64,000 bases of DNA, taken from NCBI RefSeq assembly GCF_031202305.1, contig NZ_CP101731.1, positions 2,294,001-2,358,000 on the forward strand, read 5' to 3'. A program made the position numbers and the translations under genes. Source of the stretch: Pelagibacterium sp. 26DY04. Its GTDB lineage: Bacteria > Pseudomonadota > Alphaproteobacteria > Rhizobiales > Devosiaceae. Positions 17,000 through 25,912 of this stretch are shown piece after piece (within the stretch, counting starts at the first letter, position 1; every line of letters begins with the position of its first letter). The notes beneath the pieces were generated by a model, which worked only from the letters and a program-made list of their open reading frames with translations, made no database searches and was not told where the DNA came from.

Positions 17000-18664
17000 A
17001 TGGATGCCACAGATATTTCTGATCTCATTCAAAACACGCCCCTCGCGAGAGGCGAGGCAGAGCACTTCGCTCAATACGCGACAGCGGTCTTTGAGGGAAT
17101 GGGCCAGCATCGGCGCACGATGGGTCTTTCGCAAAGCTCGGATCTGCTCGCCACCTACATCGCGTCAGCGATTGACTGGAATCTTGCGCTTGAGCCCGCG
17201 GCCAAGGCTGAGAACGCCAAACTTGGTTCGCGACCGCGCGGTCGCTTTGGTGTGATCGAGCAGTTAGAGCGAATTGGCGAAATCCTCGGCTGGGATATGG
17301 TGCCCGGCAGCAAGCAGCCAAAACTCCGCGACCGTCCAATTACGAGCGATGTCATAAACGCTCTCGCACAAAAGGGCGCACTCGGCCCGGTTCTTGTCTC
17401 ACATGTCGAGCCACCGGACGGTCGACAACGCAAGGACCTGAAGTTCCGCCCTTTGGGCGGCACGAACGTTGATCTGAATGAGGGCGTGCCTGAGGAGCAT
17501 GACGAAACGGTATTCGGTTTTCACGATCCTTCCCATCTGACCGATGACGGAAAATCCAATGCACGAAAGCTCAAGCGGAAATTTGCTTTTGCGAGTAAGT
17601 TTGGAGCTCCTGCCGTTCTCCGCACCGATCCGGTCACCTGGCACCTGGACGATCAGCCGCGTAAAGCAATCGAGAATGCCGAACCTTTTATGGGTGGAGT
17701 GTTTCAGAGCTTGCGATCTGTGAGAAATTTGCTGGCAGGCCAAGAAGGTGCCCGTAAGAACCTCGCGGTCACTGCACGCCGCGCTGCCCGCTTTCTCGAG
17801 ATCGAGTTTGCCATGACGGATCGAAACAGAAACAATCAGTCCCATGAAACGATTGCCAGCTGGACCAAGCCCAATCCATTTGCAGAATTTGGCATTGCGC
17901 TGTTCGAGGTACTCGCACCGACCCGAAATGGCGAAAGCTTGCCCGATATCCTCATGCCCGACGACATAAAGGGCGATTTGAAGCAGGAGGCCGTAGACCT
18001 GGTTCTGGAGGGTGCTCAGCATGCGCGCCGGGTGTTCGGCATACTCCAAGGTCGGTTGCGTGCGCATGGCATTGATATTCCAGAAGCCCATCTGGTTGAT
18101 CCAGACGACGCAGATGAAGATCTTCCAGGGCCATTACAGGCGCATTACCTCGATCGCGGCTCGCCCGTTATGCGAATTTCCGAAGACATTAGAGACACCA
18201 CCGGTCGCCTCAACGAAGGGCGCCGCCGCACGCTGGAACAACTTTGGAGACTTCGCGACAATTCGGTGAAATTGCGTGCTCTCACCGAAATGTTCTTTGC
18301 CTATCATGAGCAGTTGCTCGACCGCGGTGGCAATTACGGCCCATTAAGAAATGAAATGCTCGAGAAGATCGCCAATCCGACGCTCGACTGGTATCGCGAA
18401 CTCGGTGCTCGATTTGATGAGGGCGTTGTTTACAAGTCCGACATCAAGCGACGATCTGGAGGATTGCCGAACGGCGTGCCCGATGTTCCGAGCGAACTCG
18501 AACGATATCAAATGAAGTTGCAGCATTATCCGGCGATAATGGCTTGGGGGGCTCAGCGCCACGACGCAGTCATTGAGGCTGTTCTCACAGCGCTCGATAC
18601 ATCGGGAGACGCTTGGCTGCTCTGGAAGACAGTGAGCGCTATTGTGAACGAGGACGCTGGATAA
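17000..18664 (+). CDS. Hypothetical protein of the mobile element, 554 residues
   Basis: I do not recognise a family. The protein is soluble, with no signal peptide or membrane segment. It is rich in charged residues, with long predicted helices in the second half (for example RTLEQLWRLRDNSVKLRALT). No P-loop, HxH nuclease or zinc motif is evident. It lies 37 bp after the small putative DNA-binding gene in the same direction, so it probably belongs to the same operon as DUF3987. It ends just before a hairpin shared with the convergent DUF736 gene. GC content appears lower than that of neighbouring genes. Confidence 0.75.
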   Translation: MDATDISDLIQNTPLARGEAEHFAQYATAVFEGMGQHRRTMGLSQSSDLLATYIASAIDWNLALEPAAKAENAKLGSRPRGRFGVIEQLERIGEILGWDMVPGSKQPKLRDRPITSDVINALAQKGALGPVLVSHVEPPDGRQRKDLKFRPLGGTNVDLNEGVPEEHDETVFGFHDPSHLTDDGKSNARKLKRKFAFASKFGAPAVLRTDPVTWHLDDQPRKAIENAEPFMGGVFQSLRSVRNLLAGQEGARKNLAVTARRAARFLEIEFAMTDRNRNNQSHETIASWTKPNPFAEFGIALFEVLAPTRNGESLPDILMPDDIKGDLKQEAVDLVLEGAQHARRVFGILQGRLRAHGIDIPEAHLVDPDDADEDLPGPLQAHYLDRGSPVMRISEDIRDTTGRLNEGRRRTLEQLWRLRDNSVKLRALTEMFFAYHEQLLDRGGNYGPLRNEMLEKIANPTLDWYRELGARFDEGVVYKSDIKRRSGGLPNGVPDVPSELERYQMKLQHYPAIMAWGAQRHDAVIEAVLTALDTSGDAWLLWKTVSAIVNEDAG

Positions 18665-18694
18665 AGGCGTGCTATTGGCGTTGGCCGGATCTTC

Positions 18695-18717
18695 GGGCCG
18701 CCCCGACGGAGCGGCCC
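18695..18717. terminator. Bidirectional hairpin between convergent genes
   Basis: GGGCCGC pairs with GCGGCCC across a 9-base loop. It lies between the stop of the 554-residue protein (18664) and that of the DUF736 gene (18727). There is no long U-tract on either side. Confidence 0.4.
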
Positions 18718-18726
18718 TGAGTTGAT

Positions 18727-19047
18727 CTAGCTGGGCTTGCGGTTCGGGCGAGACCAGACGAGGCTGGCGGTAGCGCCGGTTTCATCATCGAAGAGATTTG
18801 CGAAAATCGGGGCGGCGAAGCTCGGATCGTCGATCTTGGCTGAAAGGTAGCTTCGGCCCTCGTTGGACTTTTTCGTCCACGCTGCCCCGATCTCGACGCG
18901 GCCCGCAAAGAGGCGGTGCGAGGGGGCATCGTTGTTGGTCGAGGTGGTCTCGGGAACAATTTTTACGTTCTTGGCCTGAAGGTTCAGCGTAGCGATCTCA
19001 CCGACGAACTCGGAGTTAGTCTTTTTGAAGGTACCGATGGTTGCCAT
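18727..19047 (-). CDS. DUF736 family protein
   Basis: A protein of 106 residues that starts MATIGTFKK and is recognisably DUF736, a small family common on alphaproteobacterial plasmids and integrative elements near transfer genes. No enzyme function is known. The central GAAWTKKSNEGRSYLSAKID and the C-terminal ATASLVWSRP are typical. AAGGAGAT is well placed before ATG 19047. It is the only - strand gene in the 14.9-27.7 kb part of the element and converges on the upstream operon. Confidence 0.88.
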   Translation of the reverse strand: MATIGTFKKTNSEFVGEIATLNLQAKNVKIVPETTSTNNDAPSHRLFAGRVEIGAAWTKKSNEGRSYLSAKIDDPSFAAPIFANLFDDETGATASLVWSRPNRKPS

Positions 19048-19659
19048 TTGAAATCTCCTTGGTCTGGTTTCGGACCGCCTGATTGCGGCCTCGATGGCGA
19101 TCTTGGGGACACGAACGACCGGCGACGCATCGCTTTGGCGACCGGAGTGAAACGGAGGACAGCGAGGACCGTCTTTCTTGCCTCGCGAGGAATGGCGGCA
19201 TAGGCCGTCAGGGGAAGAAAGTCGGGCGGCGCAGTTGCGGCAAGACGGTCGAGGCGAAGCCGATTCGAGTCCAGATCAGGCCAGAAAGAGGACACATTCA
19301 GCCGGGTCGGCGGTAGAACAAGGATAATGTATGGGGCTCCCCCGGCTTTCAAAATCGCCACCGAGGTTTTTGGCAAGCGATTGCACGCAACCGGAATTTT
19401 GGGCTCCGACGATTTGACGGAAGTAGTCGCAAGGCCAGGACACCTAAAATGCAGGCTTGAACGGGTTGGATCAATTTGGGGACATCGGATCCATCCTATT
19501 TCGGGCATGGGGAACATCGCCGATATGGGGCGACATCAGGGTGCCAGTAGCAACAGCAGCTGGTCGTATCGGATAATTTGCGAGCCGCCGGGAAAACACC
19601 GTTTGCCTGCCATTGCCTAATTGCCTAGGCATATCTGACACTGACGGCGTTCGCGATAT

Positions 19660-19686
19660 TTTTGGTAATTTTGTCAGTTTTGGCAG
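19660..19686 (+). repeat. Tandem 9-bp iterons TTTTGKCAR (three copies)
   Basis: TTTTGGTAA (19660-19668), TTTTGTCAG (19669-19677) and TTTTGGCAG (19678-19686) are head to tail with no gap. They match the unit at 14591-14705. They sit about 140 bases before the second 24-bp element and 220 before the ParA-like gene. Confidence 0.65.
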
Positions 19687-19826
19687 GGAGCTTCCCGCGC
19701 GGGGCGCGCCGGGTCCCCCGCAATGCCCCAGAAGACAATCTGGCGCGACACATGCAATCCCCTGATTCCGCAGCGTTCTGCCGCAAAATTTGGAACAAAA
19801 ACTCCTGACCCGAACACCCCTGACGT

Positions 19827-19850
19827 TTAACTCGGGGGGGTGCCCGGAAG
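19827..19850 (+). promoter_or_regulatory. Shared 24-bp element, copy 2
   Basis: TTAACTCG followed by GGGGGTGCCCGGAAG, ending 57 bases before ATG 19907. It is identical over its last 15 bases to the copy at 23177-23200. Confidence 0.5.
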
Positions 19851-19906
19851 AGACATTTTTCAGCGTGCTTTTCTCGTGGGCGTCATCAACGCTCAAGGAG
19901 CAAATC

Positions 19907-20782
19907 ATGAGCAGCAAGAATACCACCGGCAAGCCGCCGGTCTCTCCGACCCAGGGCCAGACGGCATCTGCCGTCGAAGTTCCGACCGTCGCCTATTGCT
20001 TGGGCCCGAAGGGCGGAATCGGCAAGTCAACGGTCGGTCGCCTGGCGATCGACGGCTGCTTGGCCGCCGGACGTAATGTTTCGATCGTTCAGATCGATCG
20101 CGCGCCCACACTTCCGGCTCTCTATCCGGAGCTGACGACCACGATCGCGGCGCCATCGGCGGAAGACCTTCGCGCGGACCTGCTTGCGTCCGTGCGTGTT
20201 TTCGAACCGCTGGACCATAAGATTGAGGAGATCGTTGCCAGCAACGGTGTGCTGGTGGTTGATGTCGGCGCCGGCCATAACACAAGTGCACTGCTCCATT
20301 TCGTCGCCCGCGCCCGCTTCGACCGTCATTTGGCCGACAAGGGCGTGAAAGTGGTGGCGCTGGCGGTAACGACGGCGGACAACAGCGCGATGACGCAGAC
20401 TGCGGCGATGATCGATGACCTGATTCAGGTCCATCCCGCGGCCGAGATCGTACCTGTCCTTAATGCATATGGCGGCAATTTCCGCTTTACGACGACGAGC
20501 CCCGCCCACAAGACCTTCGCCGAGCGCATCCAGCCTGCCATGAAGGGCCGGCGCCATCTGCAGTTGCCGGCAGTGGCGGAAGGCGCCTGGCCGCTCTTCG
20601 AATCCGCCGGGATGACATTCATCGATGCGGTCATGGCGACCGACGAAGAACTGATGACGCGCCTCGGTTTGTCGCGCGCCATGGCTGTGGCGGTTCAGGC
20701 GGACGTCTCAGACTTCCTCGGATACGTCTGGCCGCGTCTGGGTCAGATTGTCGGCTTCGACGTGGAGAGGTCCAATGGCTAG
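19907..20782 (+). CDS. ParA/MinD-like ATPase of the transfer operon
   Basis: A protein of 291 residues with a deviant Walker A motif PKGGIGKST (about residues 34-42), a second acidic motif in VLVVDVGAG and the overall ParA/TraL layout. Such ATPases on mobile elements either partition DNA or recruit the relaxosome to the coupling protein, as VirC1 does. ATG 19907 with AGGAG seven bases upstream is chosen; the frame is open to 19790 but that part includes the 24-bp element. Its stop overlaps the start of the next gene by 8 bp. That gene in turn overlaps the coupling protein, so the three are translationally linked. Confidence 0.85.
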   Translation: MSSKNTTGKPPVSPTQGQTASAVEVPTVAYCLGPKGGIGKSTVGRLAIDGCLAAGRNVSIVQIDRAPTLPALYPELTTTIAAPSAEDLRADLLASVRVFEPLDHKIEEIVASNGVLVVDVGAGHNTSALLHFVARARFDRHLADKGVKVVALAVTTADNSAMTQTAAMIDDLIQVHPAAEIVPVLNAYGGNFRFTTTSPAHKTFAERIQPAMKGRRHLQLPAVAEGAWPLFESAGMTFIDAVMATDEELMTRLGLSRAMAVAVQADVSDFLGYVWPRLGQIVGFDVERSNG

Positions 20783-21365
20783 CATCCCTGCCAAATTGAT
20801 GGGGCGGATCGCCCGGAACGGAGCGCGCGGCAAGGCCGCGCGTCTCTTCCTGCGCCGGAACGTGTCAAGATTGTCGCCAGAAGAGATCGCCAAATTGCCA
20901 GCTTCGACGCTGAAGCGAATCGGTCGCGAGCTGCGCGCGGCGGCGATGGGGCAGGCGAACGAAACCGTCGGCGCTGCGTCTGGCCAGATCACGCCCCCCG
21001 CGTCATCCAGTTCGAACAGGACCAAACGCATTCCCTCGCTCATCCAATTGCTGATCGAGGCTGTGATTTGCATCGTCGCCCTGACCGTGACCGCTGTGGC
21101 CGTCGAACGTCCCGTCCGTTGGGGTCTTTATCACGTTGGCCTCTTCTCATCTGAGCAGATGGGCCTTTGCCAGCGTCTTGATCGCTGGAGCGATGGCTGC
21201 AGCTTTGAAGTTCGGACCGATGGTCTTGGCATTGATCAGGTTGCCGTGCTCGTGGACATGCCGCCGGCGGTGCTTGCCGCCGCCAACCCAACTCTTTTCC
21301 CCTACGAACCCCTGCCTAGGGGCACGCTCGTTCGTATTAGCCGTTCGGGAGGCAGTAATGAGTAA
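20775..21365 (+). CDS. Single-pass membrane protein between ParA and coupling protein
   Basis: A protein of 196 residues with no recognised family. The first about 60 residues are very basic (ARNGARGKAARLFLRRN). A membrane segment is at about residues 85-107, followed by an approximately 85-residue domain with two cysteines (LCQRLDRWSDGCSF), probably periplasmic. GGAGAGG precedes ATG 20775. Overlaps with both neighbours (8 bp each) tie its expression to the ParA-like ATPase and the coupling protein. A role as a membrane partner of the coupling protein is a reasonable guess. Confidence 0.75.
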   Translation: MASIPAKLMGRIARNGARGKAARLFLRRNVSRLSPEEIAKLPASTLKRIGRELRAAAMGQANETVGAASGQITPPASSSSNRTKRIPSLIQLLIEAVICIVALTVTAVAVERPVRWGLYHVGLFSSEQMGLCQRLDRWSDGCSFEVRTDGLGIDQVAVLVDMPPAVLAAANPTLFPYEPLPRGTLVRISRSGGSNE

Positions 21366-23115
21366 CAAAGATCACGACCTCACGCCGGTGCCCGACGTTT
21401 GGCCGGGCCGTCGAGCCGCGTTTGGCGCTTCTGTCCTCATAGGCCTGATTGTCGCCGCTTTTTTATTCGGTGTCCTGCCGGTCTATGGCTGGAACTCGAC
21501 AGCTGCCTCTATAATGGTCCTCGGCCATGAAGGCTTGTTGTCCATCATCGGTCTTGCCGCCATGGATGCGACTCCCAAACTTGCAGACGCCGCCAATCCT
21601 GTCGAGCGTCTGATAATGCTGCCGTTCAATGGTATGCTATGGCTCGCCTATCCGATCAGCTTTGTTCTGGCTTTGCCCGCTCGACTTGTTGAATGGGATT
21701 TGCTGGCCGATATTTCGCTCCGCTTGTCGGGCACGGCAGCGGCGAGCTTGGCGGCTGCAATCTTGGTATTCCGCCATGTGGTGAACCGGGCGCCCTATCG
21801 CCGCCGCGCGACCTGGGTCGACGGCCCGCAGGTGCGCTGGTTCAGTGATGCCGTCGCAGGCGCCTCCAATCATTTGCGCAGACTTGTCGCTGAGGCCGGT
21901 CGTGGTGTGAAATTGGCGCCGGGCCTTTTCCTGCCCCGGCGGGCGGAGCATGAATCGATGTTCATCCTGGGACTGCCGGGATCGGGCAAGAGCGTAATCG
22001 CGGAAGGGCTGATGCGGCAGGCGATCGAGCGCGGTGACCGGCTCCTCTGCGTCGATGTCAAAGGCAACCTCATCGATCGAATGGTGCGTCTTTTCGGCAA
22101 AACAGTGGCTAATGTCGTGGGCATGGAACCCGGTGGCGGCATCTGGGCTATCGGCGGGGATGTTACGAGCCGCATGACTGCATCGCGCGTCGCTGCCCTG
22201 CTAATTCCGGCGTCCAAGGATCCCGTTTGGTCTGCTGCTTCACGGCTGCTGCTCGCCGCCTTACTCGTCAAGCTGGTCCAGTCCCGGGGCAGAAGCTGGG
22301 GGTGGACCGAAATTAGACAGTCCATTTCTCGCCCGGTTGAAGAAATTGCCGCCGAACTCGCGCCGACCATGCGACAAGTTGCCGAAATGCTGCGCGGTCG
22401 CGATGGCGAGCCGTCGTCGATGGCACTCTCGACGCTCTTCAATATGGTTTCACATATTGATGATCTCGTTCAGACCTGCGCCGATCTGGAAGCCGAAGGC
22501 TGGCCAAGAGTGTCACTGAGAGCCTGGATTACGGGCAAGGGACGCCGCGTCCTTATCCTACGCCACGATCTGGGAAACCGCGAGCTTTCCGGACGCCTTC
22601 TTGCCGCCATGGTACGAGCGGTCTCGAGCGATCTGCTGAGCCGCCATCTCGAAGATAACATCGATCACGGCATATGGATATTTGCTGACGAACTCCCGCG
22701 CATCGGTACCGCGGCCAAGGATGTTTCGGATCTGGCGTCGCTTGGACGGTCCCGCGGCATAAGAGTGGTAGCAAGTGCACAAAGCCAGGCACAGCTGGAA
22801 GAAAAAATGTCGCCTGCAGCGGCCGAAGCCCTGACCGAGAATTTTGGCAAAGTCATTGTCTGCAAGGTACGACCGGGCAAGAGCGCCGAGCGCATCTCCA
22901 CCTCGATGGTGGGAAGCGCAACCTATGCAATCAGGTCAGGAAAGGATGAGACACAGACGCTTCATCAGGTCGCGGCGTTTTCCGCCAGTCAGATGACCAG
23001 AACGCTGGGGCTGACAATTGACTGGCGAGGCGGCAAATCGATCCGCGCTGCGGTCATTGGGCTCGACGATGTCTATGTTGTGGAATGGAAATTCAGCGAT
23101 TGGCCTGGCCTTTAG
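21358..23115 (+). CDS. Type IV coupling protein (VirD4/TraG/TraD-like ATPase)
   Basis: A protein of 585 residues. N-terminal membrane segments lie at about 21-41, 91-108 and 125-139. Walker A GLPGSGKS is at about 205-212 and a Walker B-like IWIFADEL is near residue 440, followed by SLGRSRGIRVVASAQSQAQL, as in TrwB/TraD hexameric DNA pumps. It would hand the relaxase-DNA complex to a type IV secretion channel at the inner membrane. GGGAGG precedes ATG 21358. The relaxase follows 133 bp downstream. No secretion-channel genes are present, so this element carries its own coupling protein but must borrow a channel. Confidence 0.9.
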   Translation: MSNKDHDLTPVPDVWPGRRAAFGASVLIGLIVAAFLFGVLPVYGWNSTAASIMVLGHEGLLSIIGLAAMDATPKLADAANPVERLIMLPFNGMLWLAYPISFVLALPARLVEWDLLADISLRLSGTAAASLAAAILVFRHVVNRAPYRRRATWVDGPQVRWFSDAVAGASNHLRRLVAEAGRGVKLAPGLFLPRRAEHESMFILGLPGSGKSVIAEGLMRQAIERGDRLLCVDVKGNLIDRMVRLFGKTVANVVGMEPGGGIWAIGGDVTSRMTASRVAALLIPASKDPVWSAASRLLLAALLVKLVQSRGRSWGWTEIRQSISRPVEEIAAELAPTMRQVAEMLRGRDGEPSSMALSTLFNMVSHIDDLVQTCADLEAEGWPRVSLRAWITGKGRRVLILRHDLGNRELSGRLLAAMVRAVSSDLLSRHLEDNIDHGIWIFADELPRIGTAAKDVSDLASLGRSRGIRVVASAQSQAQLEEKMSPAAAEALTENFGKVIVCKVRPGKSAERISTSMVGSATYAIRSGKDETQTLHQVAAFSASQMTRTLGLTIDWRGGKSIRAAVIGLDDVYVVEWKFSDWPGL

Positions 23116-23176
23116 CGTGAGGAGCGATGCAGCTTATTTGAGGTGTGGCCGGGGATTTTGGTTTGCGGCTGCGCCG

Positions 23177-23200
23177 TTAAGTGGAGGGGGTGCCCGGAAG
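23177..23200 (+). promoter_or_regulatory. Shared 24-bp element, copy 3
   Basis: TTAAGTGGA followed by GGGGGTGCCCGGAAG, 48 bases before the relaxase start. It is the third member of the set at 14783 and 19827. Confidence 0.5.
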
Positions 23201-23221
23201 CCAGGATTTCAGTCCCTCTAG

Positions 23222-23249
23222 TTTCGCCTGTGAAAGGGAGCAGGCGAAA
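23222..23249 (+). promoter_or_regulatory. Hairpin over the relaxase ribosome-binding site
   Basis: TTTCGCCTG (23222-23230) pairs perfectly with CAGGCGAAA (23241-23249). The 10-base loop TGAAAGGGAG holds the Shine-Dalgarno sequence, and the last A of the stem is the first base of the ATG. It may be a translational control hairpin, an operator, or part of oriT. Confidence 0.5.
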
Positions 23250-25912
23250 TGGTTGCAACAATCGCGGCGGGCACCTCCGCCCAATATTACACCGAGACAA
23301 CTGAATACTACGTCGGTGGGCGGGAACCGGCAGGCCGGTGGATTCTCACCGCCGGGGGACTTTTGCTTTCGGTCGGCAGCATTGTTGAGTCCAAGCCTTT
23401 TGAGCTCTTGCATGCCGGCTTGCGTCCGGACGGTTCAGCCCTCCTGTCCACCGTCGGCGTCGGCGGCCCCCGTCGCCGCATCGGCGGATACGATGCGACG
23501 TTCTCGGCGCCCAAGAGTTTCGCCCTCTTGTGGGCGATGGCCGATGATGACTTTCGCGCCAGGCTGGAAGACGCCCAGGCCAAGGCAGTCGCTCAAGCGA
23601 TCGAAATCGCCGAAAAATACGCTGCCTTTTGCCGGTTCGGACGCAACGGTGTCCACCGGGAAAAAACCCGCTTAACGGTCGCCAGCTTCCAGCATGGCGA
23701 ATCACGTCCAGCCGAACACACGGACGGACGGGTTTTTGAGGACCCAAACCTTCATACGCATACCGTGATCATTAACGCCGGCCCGCGTCAGAATGGGGGC
23801 TTTGGAGCCCTCGACGGAACGGCGCTGTTTGCCTGGAAAATGGCCATGGGTGCTCAGTATCATGCCGTGTTGGCGTTCGAGCTCATGCGACTTGGTTTCA
23901 AGATCGAGCTAACAGGCAAGAACGGCCTTTTCGAAATCCGCGGCGTTCCCGCCGATCTCATTAAATATTTCTCGGCGCGCCGGAATGAGATTGCGGACGA
24001 ACTTGCTGCCATCGGCATGCAGAGCATGGATGCGCCCTCGGTCGCGGCCTCAGTCGCACGCAAATCGCGCAAGATCAAGCAGCAGCATCAGGCCGAGGAT
24101 CGGCATGTTGGCTGGCGCGACCGCGTTACCGAACAGGGATATGACGCAACTACTTTGATCGCGACGAGCCTCGCTCAGCCGGAACACAAGGAAAGCCTTG
24201 CGGACCGCCTTGCTCAGATTGCCGGAGCATTGACGGAGCACGAGTCAACGTTCGAACGGCGGAATCTGCATGCCGCAGTAGCGTCGGCTTACGTTGGCAC
24301 TGGTGAGGACCCACGTCATGTGGCTGCCGAAGTCGATCGAATGATCGCTGAGGGGGAATATGTCGTGCTTGACCGTGACCGGTTCGGCCAGGAAATCCTG
24401 ACCACCCCCGAAATGCTCCGGATCGAACGCGAGATCGGCCAGATGGTGCGCGAGCTGACTGCCATACCAGGCGCAGCGCTTGATGCCGGACGCGTCGACG
24501 AGCTGGTGACCGAGCATGGACTCAATGACGAACAGGCAGCGGCCGCACGGGCAACCCTTACCGCGCAGGTCATCCATATCATCGAGGGGGCACCGGGGTC
24601 TGGCAAGACCAAATTGCTCGAGGCAGTGACCGAGGCTCTTCAGGAAACAGGCCATCGCGTCATCGCCGGCGCCACGGCCTGGCGAGTCGCCAATGCCCTA
24701 CGCAATGATCTTGCGATCAAAGCCCGTGCCATCGACTCCTGGCTCGCCGTCGCCCGGACCGGTGGCGACTTCATCACCGCCGGTACGGTCCTCATCGTTG
24801 ACGAGGCCGGTCTGCTCTCGAGCCGTCAGATGCACGCCCTGCTCAGAGCCTTTAGCGAGGCGCAGGCAAACGGCGATAGCAGCAGCCGTCTGATCCTGGT
24901 GGGGGATCGCGACCAGTTGCAGAGCGTGGGCGCCGGTTCTGGCTTGCGGCTCGTCGCCAACGCAATGTCGGGTTCGAAAGTCGATGAGATCGTTCGCCAA
25001 CACGAGCAATGGGCTCGCGATGCCATCACTCATTTTGGCAAGGGCCGCGCGCGCGAGGCGCTTGCGGCATATCGCGAACGAGGACTAGTCCTCGAAGCCG
25101 ATGGTGCTGCCGCCACCGTCAAAGCCCTCGTCGATGCCTGGGAGCAGACCAGGGTCGGCGCGGGAAACGGTTCTGCACTGATCATTGCCAAGAGCAACGC
25201 GCAGGTCCGAGCGATATCGACTGAAGTGCGCAGGCGTCTACGCGACCGGGGCCAGATCGTCGGAGCCGAGTTGCTCCTGCCAGCTGTGAGCGCATCGCAT
25301 CAGGAAGTAACCCTGCCGCTGGCCCAGGGGGATCGTGTGCGCTTCCTCACGCGCGCAACGCTGGACGGCGGTGAGATCGTCAACGGTACGGAAGGCCGGA
25401 TCGAATCTATTCGTAGCGGAACGCGCGTCGAATTGACCGTTGCGACCCAGAATGGCCGCGTCCGATTCTCGCCTGACGAAATCGCCGACGAACAGGGACG
25501 CGCAAAGCTTGCCCACGCCTATGCCAGCACCATCCATCTCGCCCAGGGAACCACCGTCGACCAGGCTGTCGTCTGGGTGACGCCAGGCATGGATCGCCAC
25601 GACATCTATGTGTCCGCCAGCCGGGCCCGTGCCCAGACCCAGCTCGTCATCGATCGTAGGGCGGTCGAAACCAGTCTGAAGGCCAGCCTGCCACTCAGCG
25701 AGCGCAGACGAGGTGAGGCGAAAGAGTTCGATGAGCGTCTGGACTTTCTGGCGACGCAACTGGCGCGGGCACGACTCAAGCGCACCACCCAGGATTTCGC
25801 GCCGCAGATGGAGCCGCAGGTTCCGCTTCCCCTCCTGTCAGCGTCGCGGGAGCAAGCGCAACAGGATGACGCCAGAAAGCGCGTGCAGGTCAGGGAGATC
25901 AGCCTTGACTGA
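23249..25912 (+). CDS. MOBF (TrwC/TraA-like) conjugative relaxase-helicase
   Basis: A protein of 887 residues. The N-terminal TrwC relaxase domain has tyrosine pairs at 13-14 and 20-21. It also has the conserved GYDATFSAPKSF stretch (D81) and the metal-binding histidines H148, H168 and H170 (LHTHTV). The central and C-terminal part is a RecD-like superfamily 1 helicase with Walker A APGSGKT (about 450) and LIVDEAG (about 515). It nicks oriT and unwinds the transferred strand. It lies downstream of the coupling protein and overlaps the next frame by 8 bp. At 887 residues it is in the usual MOBF range. Confidence 0.92.
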   Translation: MVATIAAGTSAQYYTETTEYYVGGREPAGRWILTAGGLLLSVGSIVESKPFELLHAGLRPDGSALLSTVGVGGPRRRIGGYDATFSAPKSFALLWAMADDDFRARLEDAQAKAVAQAIEIAEKYAAFCRFGRNGVHREKTRLTVASFQHGESRPAEHTDGRVFEDPNLHTHTVIINAGPRQNGGFGALDGTALFAWKMAMGAQYHAVLAFELMRLGFKIELTGKNGLFEIRGVPADLIKYFSARRNEIADELAAIGMQSMDAPSVAASVARKSRKIKQQHQAEDRHVGWRDRVTEQGYDATTLIATSLAQPEHKESLADRLAQIAGALTEHESTFERRNLHAAVASAYVGTGEDPRHVAAEVDRMIAEGEYVVLDRDRFGQEILTTPEMLRIEREIGQMVRELTAIPGAALDAGRVDELVTEHGLNDEQAAAARATLTAQVIHIIEGAPGSGKTKLLEAVTEALQETGHRVIAGATAWRVANALRNDLAIKARAIDSWLAVARTGGDFITAGTVLIVDEAGLLSSRQMHALLRAFSEAQANGDSSSRLILVGDRDQLQSVGAGSGLRLVANAMSGSKVDEIVRQHEQWARDAITHFGKGRAREALAAYRERGLVLEADGAAATVKALVDAWEQTRVGAGNGSALIIAKSNAQVRAISTEVRRRLRDRGQIVGAELLLPAVSASHQEVTLPLAQGDRVRFLTRATLDGGEIVNGTEGRIESIRSGTRVELTVATQNGRVRFSPDEIADEQGRAKLAHAYASTIHLAQGTTVDQAVVWVTPGMDRHDIYVSASRARAQTQLVIDRRAVETSLKASLPLSERRRGEAKEFDERLDFLATQLARARLKRTTQDFAPQMEPQVPLPLLSASREQAQQDDARKRVQVREISLD

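Larger units (their letters stand above)
19048..19906. other. Long non-coding stretch before the transfer operon
   Basis: About 860 bases without a supportable gene. The - strand frame 18984-19517 overlaps the DUF736 start and has no family character. The stretch holds three tandem iterons (19660-19686) and the second copy of the 24-bp element (19827-19850). An origin of transfer or operon control region may lie here. Confidence 0.45.

Noticed and set aside
18984..19517. 177-codon - strand frame overlapping the DUF736 start
   Set aside because: It overlaps the DUF736 gene and its promoter and has proline/serine/arginine-rich composition without a family.
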